This document shows, one piece after another, positions 1 through 11,091 of a DNA stretch of 64,000 nt. The first letter of the stretch is position 1. Every line of letters starts with the position of its first letter. Location of the stretch: assembly GCA_028622995.1 (NCBI GenBank), contig JAJQJQ010000026.1:1550001-1614000 (forward strand). The letters run 5' to 3'. The position numbers and the translations under genes were made by a program. This stretch comes from Panagrolaimus kolymaensis. Lineage: Eukaryota > Nematoda > Chromadorea > Rhabditida > Panagrolaimidae. Below the pieces are notes generated by a model. It saw only the letters and a list, made by a program, of their open reading frames with translations. It was not told the origin of the DNA and ran no database searches.

Positions 1-681
1 GAAAAAGGAGAAAGAGATAACATTTATTTTTTTGGCGAAAAGGAGGGAGGAAAACTAGCAAAATGGTAAGAGAAAAAAAAAACAACCATCGAAATGAAAG
101 TTTGCAACGCGGCAGCCATTTTTCACTCTCGTTGATCATGTTTTCCCTTTGAAACCTAATTTGCCATGAGAGATACCTCTTTTCTCTGCCGAAAACGGAA
201 CACACCAAATACTTAAAATGTTCGTGTTTGTCAAGGTTATATTACCTCAAAAAATTTTAAACTTTTTTTAAAATAAAAAATACCCTAAGCAACTGACTTG
301 AAGCTAACTTTGTTATGTTAATAAAGATTTTTCTACCTTGCTGTTTTTTTTTGCAAAAAGAAAAAATAATCGAGAACAAACACGCTGCTCAAAAATCTCT
401 TATTTTTTTTATTAAAAAACAACAACAAATGCATCAGCCTAACAATGAAGATGCCTTAGTTAACTAACTTGTGTGTTGGATGAAAAAAAATATATTAAAA
501 AATAATGCAATTGCGTTGTCATAGAACACGAACAAACGATAACCGTTCATCAATAATATAAAAAAACAAAACAAAAAAACAATTTTTCATTTATTCATTT
601 ATTTATACTTTGACTTTCAATAATAACAAGTAAATATGTAAGTACATATATATTTCCTATAAAATTTATTATAACAGCTAA
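1..681. other. Intergenic, no gene seen
   Basis: AT-rich sequence with many A and T runs. I see no open frame with spliceable coding character in it. It would include the 3' flank of the minus-strand gene that stops at 682. Confidence 0.5.
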
Positions 682-1596
682 CTAACGAGAAACAAAAGTC
701 TTTTGAAAAAAGTTTATATGAGAAATTTTCCAGTTATCGGGTGGAGTAAGATGTCGACAAACCCTAAATAAAACGTCAGCATTAAGATATTTTTTTTTGA
801 ATTTTGTTTTGAAATATAACTTACGTCACGTTACAGTAAATAGTGTCATCGCTTGCTTTATCAACATTTAAGGCTTTTCCTTTACTTAAAGGTGTTGTTG
901 AATTTGGATCAATTACAGCTATAAATTTGCTAAAGAAGCATTGATTTTCCGGGTCAACTGAAATATCATCAGCGATTTATTTGTATATAATGGAATTAGC
1001 AAGAAAGCCACTCACTACAAAACATTTTATTTGGTGCATAAACCATTGAATGAATAAAAGCATAAACAATATTTTCTTTTGTAAAAGTTAAATGTTTTTT
1101 AAGAACTTCTTGAGGAATTTCATTCATTCTTTCACGAAGAAATGGTTGAAAGGCTTTTAAAGTGATATCATTTATTAATTCAATATTATGGTCGCGTATT
1201 CCTTTAGCTGCATTAACAATTGCCTAAAAAAGATGGATTGATATAAAAAAAATGCAAAGAAGTTGAAACATACTAATTTGCCACCATTAATAAACTTTTC
1301 TTGAGTAAATGCAGGTTCATACATTTTAAGTGAAAATTTTCCTAAAGCATTTACAAATGTTCTCTGAATCTCAAAGGTAGGAGTAATATGTGTTGGTCCA
1401 GTGAAAAGATGAAATGGTTCATTAAAATCATATTCAGGAGGAGCGTTTGCAGGAGATGTCTAAAAGGTTCTTGTTCATATTAATTTTTTAAAATAGTATA
1501 TTCAAGTTGCTTATTTACCTGAACTGATGTTCCTAATTTTCGAAGGAGATTGGTGTTCACATTCTTCAAGCTAAATCGCAATTGTGAAGTTTTCAT
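682..1596 (-). CDS. MAIP1/Tim44-like mitochondrial protein
   Basis: Five exons on the minus strand (1519-1596, 1274-1459, 1016-1223, 825-957, 682-763) join to a 228-residue protein; all junctions keep frame. The first 26 residues are basic, serine-rich and free of acids, as in a mitochondrial presequence. The body resembles the Tim44-like fold of m-AAA protease interacting protein 1, including a C-terminal stretch reading NWKISHINFF, typical of the last strand of that domain. MAIP1 in other animals binds the matrix AAA protease and helps insert the calcium uniporter regulator EMRE. The third intron was placed at the strong GTGAGT donor; a GTAGTG donor 4 nt earlier is the alternative. It is head-to-head with the NDST gene. 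Family assignment is moderate because the sequence is diverged; another Tim44-domain protein is possible. Confidence 0.6.
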
Positions 1597-2197
1597 TTTT
1601 TATAGAAGCAGCTTTTGATATTCTCTCTATAAAAGACAATTATAATTATTATTTGGCTCGAATAGGGAAAGTTATAATAAAGAAATCGTAAGCAATAAAC
1701 AACTTTCTCGAAAGACTCCTTTTCCTTCCAAAATCAATTGATTATTAACAGCTATTAGAAATCACGATAGAGGCCACGAAAAAAAACTATTTGGTTTAGT
1801 TCCTATTTGTTTTTTATAAGCTTTTCATTTGGTAGTTGTTGGTAAACAAAATTTTTGATAAGTTAGGTCAAAAGGAGCTTTTAATTGAGATCAATGGAAT
1901 CTTTCTGGTACTCTTTAAAAAACTTAGGCCAGAAAATAGTCAATTAATAATGCAAGCGAATGGGAAAAAAAGATTATGAATAAACTTTCTAACAACAAAA
2001 AAAAATGAAGAAGTTTCAAGAGAACACTCTGCCATTAAATATATTTATATATTATTTATGCGCCTCAAAAAAAACTTTTCTGATACTTCCTTATTTCCCT
2101 CTTGCTTTTTCCATTCTTCTTCTTTTGCCGCCGATGGATGGATGATCCATTTTTTTACATGAATTATATTTATAATATTTCTTTTGTTTCATTAAAT
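1597..2197. promoter_or_regulatory. Divergent intergenic region
   Basis: About 600 bp between two divergently transcribed genes (MAIP1-like on minus, NDST on plus). It should hold both promoters. I see no clear TATA box or repeat, only AT-rich sequence with short GC-containing islands. Confidence 0.4.
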
Positions 2198-5016
2198 ATG
2201 TTAAAAAAGAAACGTATTAAATTTTGCATTCAATTACTTTTAATTTTTATAATTATTTATGGAACATTTTATTATTTTTTACGTTCTAAAAATCGAGTGA
2301 TTGAAAAACAGCGAGCTAAAGCAAGGCCATTTTCATTATATGAATGTCCAAAAAGTGATGATAACCAACTTTTTGATAATTTTTATGAAAGAAATTATGC
2401 TTATAATCAACCATGGGAGAATGAAACAACAAGGACAACAAATTTACGGGTTTTACTTATTTCAAGGCAAGATTCAGTTTACGCTAAAACACTTGCAAAT
2501 TTTATTCATTTTTTAAAAATCCCTGTTCGAACTGAAGTTTTTGATGGCGGTGAATTGCTTTTAGAATTAAAAAAGGGCAGATTTTCAATAATTATTTTTG
2601 GAGATTATAATAATTATTTATCTTTGAATCAAGTAAATAAGAAAATTCTATTGGATTATTGCAGCCAAAATAAAGTTGGAATTATTTCTTTCATGGGAGT
2701 TGGCGGTGGTGGTGAAAATGGATTTGTATTTCAACAAGAAACGGGAGCAGAAATTTTAACTAATGAAATTATTACAAATTTACATTTTTCAAAAAATTCA
2801 AAAATACCTTATGTTGCAAAAAAAGGTCGAAAACTTCCTTTATCTGAAGCTGAATCCGCTGATTGGATTGCATTTAATCTTGAACACTCTAAAAAGTTTC
2901 AAACTTTTATTGGTTGCGAAGATTCAGCTGGAAACGAAGCTTCTGTAGCAATTCACGATAATGGCTCCATTTCCCAAGTTGAACACATAATTTTTGGTCA
3001 AAATCTTCAACACTTTTTCATTAAAATTGGGTTTTGGGATGCATTACTTTACATGTCTCGTGGATCATTTCCTTGGTCATTAGAAACTTATATTCAAATA
3101 GATATTGATGATATTTTTGTTGGACAAACTGGAACTCGTTTAGTTCCTGAAGATATAACATCACTTATTGAATCACAAAATTTTTTGAGAAAACATATCA
3201 ACGATTTTAATTATACTTTGGGATTTTCTGGGCATTTTTTTCGAAGAGGTGATAAAATTGAAAATATTGCTGATGAAAATTTAATTGGTTTGAGTTTAGA
3301 TTAAAAAAGTTTTAGTAATAAAAGATTCATTTTTAGCAAATGCCCATAATTTTTTGTGGTTTCCTCATATGTGGCATCATAATCATGCACAAGAATATGA
3401 AATAACATATTTATTGGCTTTGATGGCGCAGAATAAACTTTTTGCTCAGGTTTTTTTACTTTCATTTTCATTCAAAACACTTATGCTTTTTTTATAGAAT
3501 TTCAAGCTTCGAACAACCATGTCTTATGCAGTTTCACCTCAACATTTGGGTGTTTATCCAATTCATGAAGCATTGTATGAAGCATGGAAAAAAATATGGA
3601 ACGTCCAAATAACTTCCACTGAAGAATATCCACATTTAAAACCAGCATGGAATCGAAGGGCTTTCATTCATAATAATATTAGCGTATTACCTCGTCAAAC
3701 TTGCGGTCTTTTTACTCACACTCATTTTTTCCATGCTTATCCTGAAGGCATTGAACATTTAAAAAGAAATATATTTGGTGGAGATTTATTTTCAACCATT
3801 TTACTCAATCAAGTGAGATTTACCTTTTAAAATTCATAATTAAAGGAAAATATTATTTTTTGTTATAGTTTTTGATTTTTATGACCCATCAACAAAATTA
3901 TGGCCATGATAGATTATCTCAATATACATTCCACAACGAAGTGCTATTTCTTGAATGTTGGACAAATATTAAATTAAAATGGGTTCAACCTCAACAATTA
4001 TCAGAACTTTATTTTAATCGATTTCCTCAAGAAAAAAATATTATTCATTTAAATCCATGTGCTGATGAACGACATAAAAAGATGCTTTCTGTGAATGTAA
4101 CTTGCAACAATGATAATAATTTGAATAATCAACTTTCAAATGTTGTTATTGTTGGCCCACAAAAAACAGGAACATCAGCTTTGTTATCATTTTTAAAATT
4201 ACATCCTAATGTGACATCAAATCAAAATATTGAAGGTTCATTTGAAGAAATGCAATTTTTTGGTGGAACCAATTATATCAAAGGCTTTGATTGGTATCAA
4301 AGTAAATTTGAAGAAGCTAATGAAGATCATAGTATAATTCTTGAAAAAACTGCAAATTATTTTGATAATTCAGAAACTCCATTTTTGCTTTCTTCAATGT
4401 TGCCTGATGCAAAAATTATTGTTATGATTACTGATCCCGTTGATAGAGCATATTCATGGTATCAGGTACTTTTAAACTAACTTTAAGCTTCATTAATTAT
4501 TGAATCGAGAAATTTTAGCATATGCGCTCCCATGACGATGAAATTGCAATCAAATATACTGCTGATGAATTATTTTCTATGCTACCAGAAAATTCAGAAT
4601 ATGAAACTACAAATCGACTTCGTCAACGATGTTTAAAACCTGGCCATTATGCAGAACATTTAGATCATTGGTTGGATTATTTTCCACCCTCTCAATTAAT
4701 TCTTATTGATGCTAAAGCATTTCGATTAAATCCAATTCCAACCATGGATAATTTATTACTTAATTTAAATCTTCCCACTTCAGATTTTAATTATGCTTCA
4801 AACTTAAAATATGTTCCAGAAAAAGGGTTTCATTGTGCCATAATTAAAGATGGTAAAACTAAGTGCCTTGGTGCAAGTAAAGGACGAAAATATGAACCCA
4901 TTTCAAATCCTTTACGAAGCCAACTTAATTCTTATTATGCGGGTCATAACAGGGCTTTATTAAAATTGCTTAAACGATATAAATTTGATGTTCCCGGGTG
5001 GTTATTAAATTTTTAA
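2198..5016 (+). CDS. hst-1: Heparan sulfate N-deacetylase/N-sulfotransferase
   Basis: Golgi type II membrane enzyme that removes acetyl groups from glucosamine in nascent heparan sulfate and N-sulfates the free amine using PAPS. Exons 2198-3287, 3337-3449, 3498-3812, 3869-4465 and 4519-5016 give 870 residues, normal for NDST. A short basic tail and one membrane segment (about residues 9-29) lead into a stem. The deacetylase half has the acidic D302-I-D304-D305 motif, the FPHMW block and the [12 protein letters not shown] block. The sulfotransferase half has the 5' PAPS-binding loop [11 protein letters not shown] (about residue 600) and ends with the [13 protein letters not shown] region. An in-frame ATG at 2102 would add 32 residues before the membrane segment; I preferred 2198 because the tail then fits a type II anchor. 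AATAAA lies at 5070-5075. Confidence 0.93.
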
Positions 5017-5069
5017 AATTCTTTATTATTGTTACTAACTGTTGTTTTTGTTTGGCAAATATTTGTACA

Positions 5070-5075
5070 AATAAA
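5070..5075 (+). terminator. Poly(A) signal of NDST gene
   Basis: AATAAA 54 bp after the NDST stop codon and 20 bp before the end of the convergent TAF3 gene, so the two 3' ends nearly touch. Confidence 0.6.
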
Positions 5076-5094
5076 TATTTTTAAAGCTATAATA

Positions 5095-8000
5095 TTATTT
5101 TTTTGAAGATCCTTCTTTTCCATTTTTCATTATATCTAAACACCGTGAACAAAACCATTGTTCTTCTTGAGGTTCAGAAGTTATACCAACGCAATGCCTA
5201 AAAAAATATTTTTGATTAAAAAATCGACTAATAGAATTAAGAAAAAAAGAGACATACCAATGATACCAATATTCACATCGCTCGCAACAAACCATATTAT
5301 CACCATCCATATATCGAATTCCACAATTTGGGCATTGTGAAAATTTATCTTCTTCTCCCTCATTAGCAGTAGTGGTGGCTTCAGAAGCTTTAACAACTTC
5401 GGGTTCCAATGATGGTGGAGGAGTAAGTGAATCAAGAGGTGGAAGAACGGCGGATGAACTTGCTAAACTTAGATTTCCAGGTCTTGATTTTTTCTCGGTG
5501 GAAATAGTAGTTGTCTTTCCTTTTTCTGGTCTCTTTTTATTAGCTGCAGAAGTTGATTTTTGTTGTTGTTCTGAATTTCGACGTTGTGATCTTTTTGAAC
5601 TCGATGATGGAGCTAAATTTGCAGTTTCCATAGATTCTTTTAAAGCTTTTGACATTTGAACTCTTTCACTCATTATTATTACGGCTGTTGTATCTTCCTT
5701 TCTAAAAACATAAAATATTAAAGATTTTGGTAATTAAAAAAAATTCGTTTTACTTACTTTTCTTCCTTTTCTTTTTTGGCTGCTACTGGAGGATGTCGAG
5801 ATAATGGAGGCTTATTAGTGTTTGAAGAAGATTTGTTGCTACTGGATGTCTTTGTGCTTGATGATGATGGTTTAGATGCTGCTGACGATGGCCTAGACAA
5901 TTTTTGTGGTGGTAAAACTGGAGCGACGGCTTTTTTAGGCGGTGGTTTTTCTGATGTTGTCGATGGTTTTGGTGGAGCCACAATTTTAGGAGGAGCATCA
6001 ACTTTTGTAAGCGGTGGTGGCAAAGCAGCAGGTAATGATAACACAGGTGGCGGAGTTGGTGCTGCTGGAGGTCGAATTCCTAATGAGATTTTTAATTTAA
6101 TTGGTCGATTTTCTGGAGCTAATATTGGTGGAGCTGTTACTGCTTCTGAGATTTTTTGCTTCTTTTGCTCGGGTTCAGCTATTTGACTATCATTGCCACC
6201 GCCAGGTTCTTCCAATTTACGCTTCCTATCTGCTTTTTGTTTTTTCTTCTTTTCTTTTTTCTTTCGCTTTCGTTCTTCACGTTCAGCTGGGGTTTCATTC
6301 TTTCCTCCTCGATCTTTCTCTTTCTTTTCAGCCTTTTCTTTATCTGCTTTCTTCGATTCTTCCTCCTCTTTTTTAACTTCCTTCTCATATTTCGGTTTTT
6401 TATATTCTCTTTCACTCTCATTTGTATTATTCGTTTCTTTAGTAAGTATCGGGGCAGTGGAAGATGATTCTTCTTTATGTTTTCGCTTCAAAGATTTCTC
6501 CCTTTCCTTCTCTTTTTTATGTTGCCGATTTTCATCACTAGCACGTTTGTTGTTATTCCCAACACTTTGATCTTTTGAACTATCTTTTGATGAATTGCTT
6601 GAACCAGAAATATTGAGAGTATTTGAACTTGAAGTGGGAACTTCAGTTGCAATTGGTGGTTGACGGGAAGAAGTTGATACTGTTGGCTTTGGATTTTCAG
6701 TAGGTGGAATTCGAACTTTTAATGAGGGTGGTTCTAACTTTTTTAATGGCAAGATTTCTGGCTCTTTTATTATTGGCTTTGATTCTTTGGGTTTCTTTTC
6801 CTTCTTTTTTTGATCTTTTTCATGCTTCTTTGTTGAAATATTTAATGGAGGTAGCTTCATTACATGTTGAGGAAGGACGTTGGTATTAGTATTTGTATTT
6901 GTTGATGGTGGTGCACTAGTAGCTGGATGTTGTTGTGATTTTCCACTAGAAATAGATAAAAGTAAAGGAGGCTCTGAAATTTATATATTATACAAACATT
7001 CCTTAGTTAATTATAACCTACCTTTTCGCTCTTTTTTCTTTTCATGCTCTTTATCTTTTTCTCTCTTTTTATCCTTTTCTTTATCTCTCTTCTTATCCTT
7101 CTTTTTATCCTTGTGTTTCTCTTTTTTATTCTTTTCATCCTCTCGTTGATCCTCTTCATTCTTTTTTTCCTTTTCCCGCTTCTTTTCTTTATGATGCTTA
7201 TGCTTTTTCTTAGGGTTTTCTGTTACATTATTTTGAGAATCTGTAGCTACCGTTGTTGTTAATTCATCTTTGTTTTTTGTTGGTTCAGCAGCAGTAATAA
7301 GCGGTGGTTGAGCTTCAAGAGAAGCAAAATTTGTTTTTAAAGGTTGTTGTGACTTCTCTTTTTGTGGGTTACTAAAAAGCATATTCGGGTTTTAAGATTT
7401 ACGAAAAATTCATTTTACCTTGGTTGAACTTCTTGCGGTGGTGGAGAAGGGCTTGGACTTATAATCAAATCATTCACTGAATAAGGCGGAAGTACAGGTT
7501 TCTCCTGTTGATGCTCCTCTATTTTTGAGACATCGAGTTTTGTTGATTTTTCAAATTCCTTTGCAAAGTCCACCAATTTTTGTTGACGTTCCTTAAAAAT
7601 ATTATAATTTGTTTTATCTAAGCTTAACTAATTTATTAAAAACTTACATCCTCAAATATTGGATGTTGCTCCAATTCTTGCTGCTCAAAAAATTCTTGCT
7701 CTTGTTGATATTTTAATCGTTGTTCTTCTTCTAATTCTTTTAACCTTTTTTCCTCTTCATCCTTTAATAATTTTTCTCTGGCTTCTGCTTCAGCGGCTGC
7801 TGCTCGAGCGGCAGAAGAAGTTCCAAGGAAATCAACATCTTGCTGCCAAGGTGTATGGACATTGGGCGCAAGCTTGTGTAAATCGTCTGTTAAATCAAAT
7901 TTTAGCATTTCAAAGCGATCAACATTTTTAGCAGCATGAGTTATGGGTTTTCTAAAAATAAGAAAAAAAAAGTTTTCTTGGAAAATATATTTTAAATTAC

Positions 8001-8627
8001 ATTAGTGATGTTATTTTTTTCATAGCTGCCAAAGTTGCTTCTTCCATATTTTCTTCCTCTTCTTCGTCTTTTTCTTCCTCCTTTTCTTCAATTATCGGTG
8101 TATTAGACTTAAATCTAATGGAAGGTAAAAACTTTGGAATTTCCTTTTCTTCTCGTTCCAATAATTCTGATTCAGAGAGAGGACTTTCTGGTCGATCAGG
8201 AACTTTTACAGGGTACTCGGGTAACTAAAAAGGCTAATATTTTTTTCAATGCATACAACTATTAGCATATACTCACATTTGTGGATGGCGGAATGGGTTG
8301 GTTCCATACCATATATTGATTAAGTGTTCCTATTTCAAGTCTATTCTTTTTTGCTGCTAACATAACATCAGAGCTACATGCTGCCGATCTTTCAGCTAAA
8401 TAATTTTTATTTATGTTTATTAATTTTTTGTTGTTGCAAAAAGTAAAATTATTACCAAGTTCCGCTGATATTTTTGTATCTTTACTAACAAGTTGCATAT
8501 AATGAAATACAGCTGAAGTTAAATATTCAAATGCTAAAGGTTCACTATGAGTAAAACCATAATTTTTAGCTAAATCAAGCATGGAACGATGAATGATTGC
8601 ATAAGTAAGATTATCTGCAGGTATCAT
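5095..8627 (-). CDS. taf-3: TFIID subunit TAF3 (histone fold plus PHD finger)
   Basis: Nine exons (8456-8627, 8277-8395, 8001-8224, 7648-7951, 7419-7591, 7022-7371, 5758-6973, 5258-5701, 5095-5197) join in frame to 1034 residues. The N-terminus (about residues 1-80) is a bromodomain-associated histone fold, the part of TAF3 that pairs with TAF10. The long middle is highly charged lysine/glutamate and proline/serine low-complexity sequence, as in other TAF3 proteins. The C-terminus (about residues 975-1020) is a C4HC3 PHD finger: CPNC, CCERC, W-H-W-H-C and a closing WFCSRC; the family finger binds H3 trimethylated on K4. The third PHD half is split by an intron that falls inside the W-H-W-H-C block. 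It is a nuclear core-promoter factor, head-to-head with POLE2. Confidence 0.9.
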
Positions 8628-9310
8628 AATTTTGCTGCTAAAACAAATATTTTCTCTTTCATTTAATTTTTGGCTGCTTGTTTTATATATAAAGAAAAAA
8701 GTAAGTAGCAAGTAAAGAAAGAAAGTAAGTAGTAATTGGAAACGAATATATGACACAAAAAAGGGGATAAAAATGGACCACAAAAAAATGTATGTATTTA
8801 TTTATTTAAAAGCGGTTTGGTCCCTGATGTTCAGGATGGTATTGCTGCCAAATGGAAAAAAATAGCGGGACCTTAGAAAGAAAAGAAAAAGAAAAAAATG
8901 TTTGTTTCGCGCTTTTCCGTTGTCTTCTTTTTTTTTTTTTTCTTTGCGCTAGTGTCATTCTCATTTATAAAAAAAAAAGGAGGAAGAAAAACGAAGCAGC
9001 AGCAAAAGGCTTTATTGGTAGTTGTTGTAGCTTCATCTGACATTTTTTATAAATAGCTGAAAAGCAAAGGAGCTTTCCTTATTATTTTTTTTGTCGTCGA
9101 TCATTACTTTGCTGGTGCTTTTTTTTGCTACTCTGCATTGTTATCTTTTTGCCAAAAAAACAATAAATCGAAGAAATTTTATTTTGATAAACTGTTTTCC
9201 ATCTGACCTGATTTTTACACCTTTCTTTTTTTCGTTTTGTAAAATATTTTTTTCGTGTTTTGAATGTATTTTTTTCGAGGACTTTAATTCAACTTTATTA
9301 CTTGTTTGCT
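8628..9310. promoter_or_regulatory. Divergent promoter region of taf-3 and pole-2
   Basis: About 690 bp between two divergent start codons. Mostly T-rich on the plus strand. The open frames across it are poly-F or poly-K low complexity and were not called as genes. Confidence 0.45.
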
Positions 9311-9316
9311 TTTTAG
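9311..9316 (+). promoter_or_regulatory. Candidate trans-splice acceptor for pole-2
   Basis: A TTTTAG site ends 3 bases before the pole-2 start codon, preceded by a T-rich run. No upstream exon with a start is visible, so a spliced-leader acceptor is the simplest reading; a cis-intron in the 5' UTR is the alternative. Confidence 0.5.
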
Positions 9317-9319
9317 GTA

Positions 9320-10952
9320 ATGGACGACGAAGACCTCCGACGACAGATCAAACGACGATTTGATTTAAAACAAATTACATTACAACAGTATGTTTTTATC
9401 ATCATCATTTTTTGTTATTGCTGTTGGTCATTTGCATATATTATGTAGTTTATGTATTTATTTTTTAGAGATGCTCTAATTCATATTACCAACAATGTTA
9501 AAAGCAAAGGCGACAGTGAAATTGAAGTGTTTATTAACAAACTTATTGGAATATTTGAAAAAGAGAAAGGTTTGTTTGCTTTTGTATTTAAATGTCAATA
9601 TATTTTTATTTTTTGCTTTTCAGTCGATGATCAACCAATCACTTTAGCAACTTTGGAAAGGTGCCTGCGTCTAACATTTGGCAAGAACGTGGAAAAGTGA
9701 GATGATTATTTTTGATTGATGTTCTTATCAATGATATTATTTTTAGAGATAATGGATTTAAGATGATTTGTGCACCTAAATGGCCAAAGGAAGTTTATGA
9801 TCCATTAACAAGAACTTACATAGAAGATACAACTAGCGATGATGAAAATGTGGAAATTTGTCGTTATAATCGCATTCGTGATCATGTTACAAACAACTCT
9901 TTACTCCGCATCGAATTACTTTATTCTCGAACAAATGCTCATGTCGATGTGTTGGGTAAACTTCGACGTCATCATGATGGATATGGTATTGAAGATCCAA
10001 CTGGACTTGTTAAACTCTCAATGAATGATGTTGTTTTTGGTCCTGGTTTATTTTTTGAAGGTGGAGTATATGAGTTTACTGGTGTTTACAAGAAACGTGT
10101 TTTCCATGTTGAAAATATTAGTCTACCGACTTTAAAGCCAGAAGCTCCATTAGCTAAACATCGAAACCATGCATGGTCATCAAAAGAAAGTATTGTTGTT
10201 CTCTCAGATGCTTGGCTCGACGATGACAAAGTATTATCAAAGATCCACATGATTTTGAACGGTTTCAGCGACATTTATGCTATAATACTTTGTGGTAATT
10301 TTATCTCACCTGGTGTTTCACTTCTTGATGTTCCTGAAGCTCTTGAAAATGGCCTACGACATTTGAATAATGTTATCAAAGATTTTGGTAAAAAATATAG
10401 TGAAACTCAAATCGTTATTGTTCCACATGCTGAAGATTATCCTCAAATGTTAACTGCACCTCGGTACGTTTCTTGATGGTATTCAAGGTTAACAGATTTC
10501 TTTATTTTAGTCCACCTATGGCACCATCTGCTCGACTTCACTTCGACAATTTTCATTATGGTACAAATCCTTGCAAGCTTAAAGTTCGTGATCAGAGCAT
10601 CGTAATTTATCGTGATAATGTTATTCAAAAAGCTTGTCGACATGCTCTCAATAATCCACCAGATATCAAAGAAACTCATAAACTCTTCTGTGAAACGATT
10701 CTCAGCCAAAATCATTACTGTCCATTACCTCCTTGTGTTTCGCCAATAATACCTCAACTGGATTATCAATTCACTTTTACTCCTGTACCTGATCTCCTGA
10801 TTCTTGCTGATAATTTTACTCAATATGATTTCAAACAAGAAAATTCTATTAACACTATTTTGAATCCTGGTTCATTTGCTCAAAGCGGGTTTGATTTTGC
10901 TGTTTACTATCCTGCCACTAGAAAAATTGATCTTTGTAATTGTGATACTTAA
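9320..10952 (+). CDS. pole-2: DNA polymerase epsilon subunit B (POLE2)
   Basis: Second subunit of the leading-strand replicative polymerase. Exons 9320-9387, 9469-9569, 9624-9696, 9747-10463 and 10511-10952 give 466 residues, close to the family's usual 460-530. The N-terminal helical domain is followed by an OB-fold and the inactive calcineurin-like phosphodiesterase domain seen in B subunits: VVLSDAWLDD, ILCGNF, TNPCK-like GTNPCKLKV, ILSQNHYCPLP and the closing PDLLILADNF and NPGSFAQSGFDF motifs. The metal-binding residues of true phosphatases are replaced, as expected for this subunit. The stop codon is followed at once by AATAAA (10954-10959), and the next gene begins 139 bp on, suggesting an operon with SLMAP. 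Confidence 0.92.
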
Positions 10953-10953
10953 A

Positions 10954-10959
10954 AATAAA
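10954..10959 (+). terminator. Poly(A) signal of pole-2
   Basis: AATAAA beginning 2 bases after the stop codon. The downstream 100 bp is T-rich, like the intercistronic U-rich stretch of nematode operons. Confidence 0.5.
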
Positions 10960-11054
10960 TTACTTTGTATTATTATATTTTGCTTTGTTTTTGTTATTGG
11001 GGCTTTCAAACCCACCTTTAATTATCTTTTTAATCCCTTAACTGTTCAAATTTT

Positions 11055-11070
11055 TATTGCTTTTTTGTAG
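11055..11070 (+). promoter_or_regulatory. Candidate intercistronic trans-splice acceptor
   Basis: A pyrimidine tract ending in TTTTTTGTAG, 21 bp before the SLMAP start codon and about 110 bp after the upstream poly(A) signal. This spacing is what is known for downstream genes of nematode operons. Inference from layout only. Confidence 0.5.
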
Positions 11071-11091
11071 TAATGTTTAGTTGATTGAATA

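Noticed and set aside
3288..3315. A 28-nt intron in the NDST gene
   Set aside because: The first acceptor looked usable, but the next one (3335-3336) gives a normal 49-nt intron that keeps frame and family similarity.
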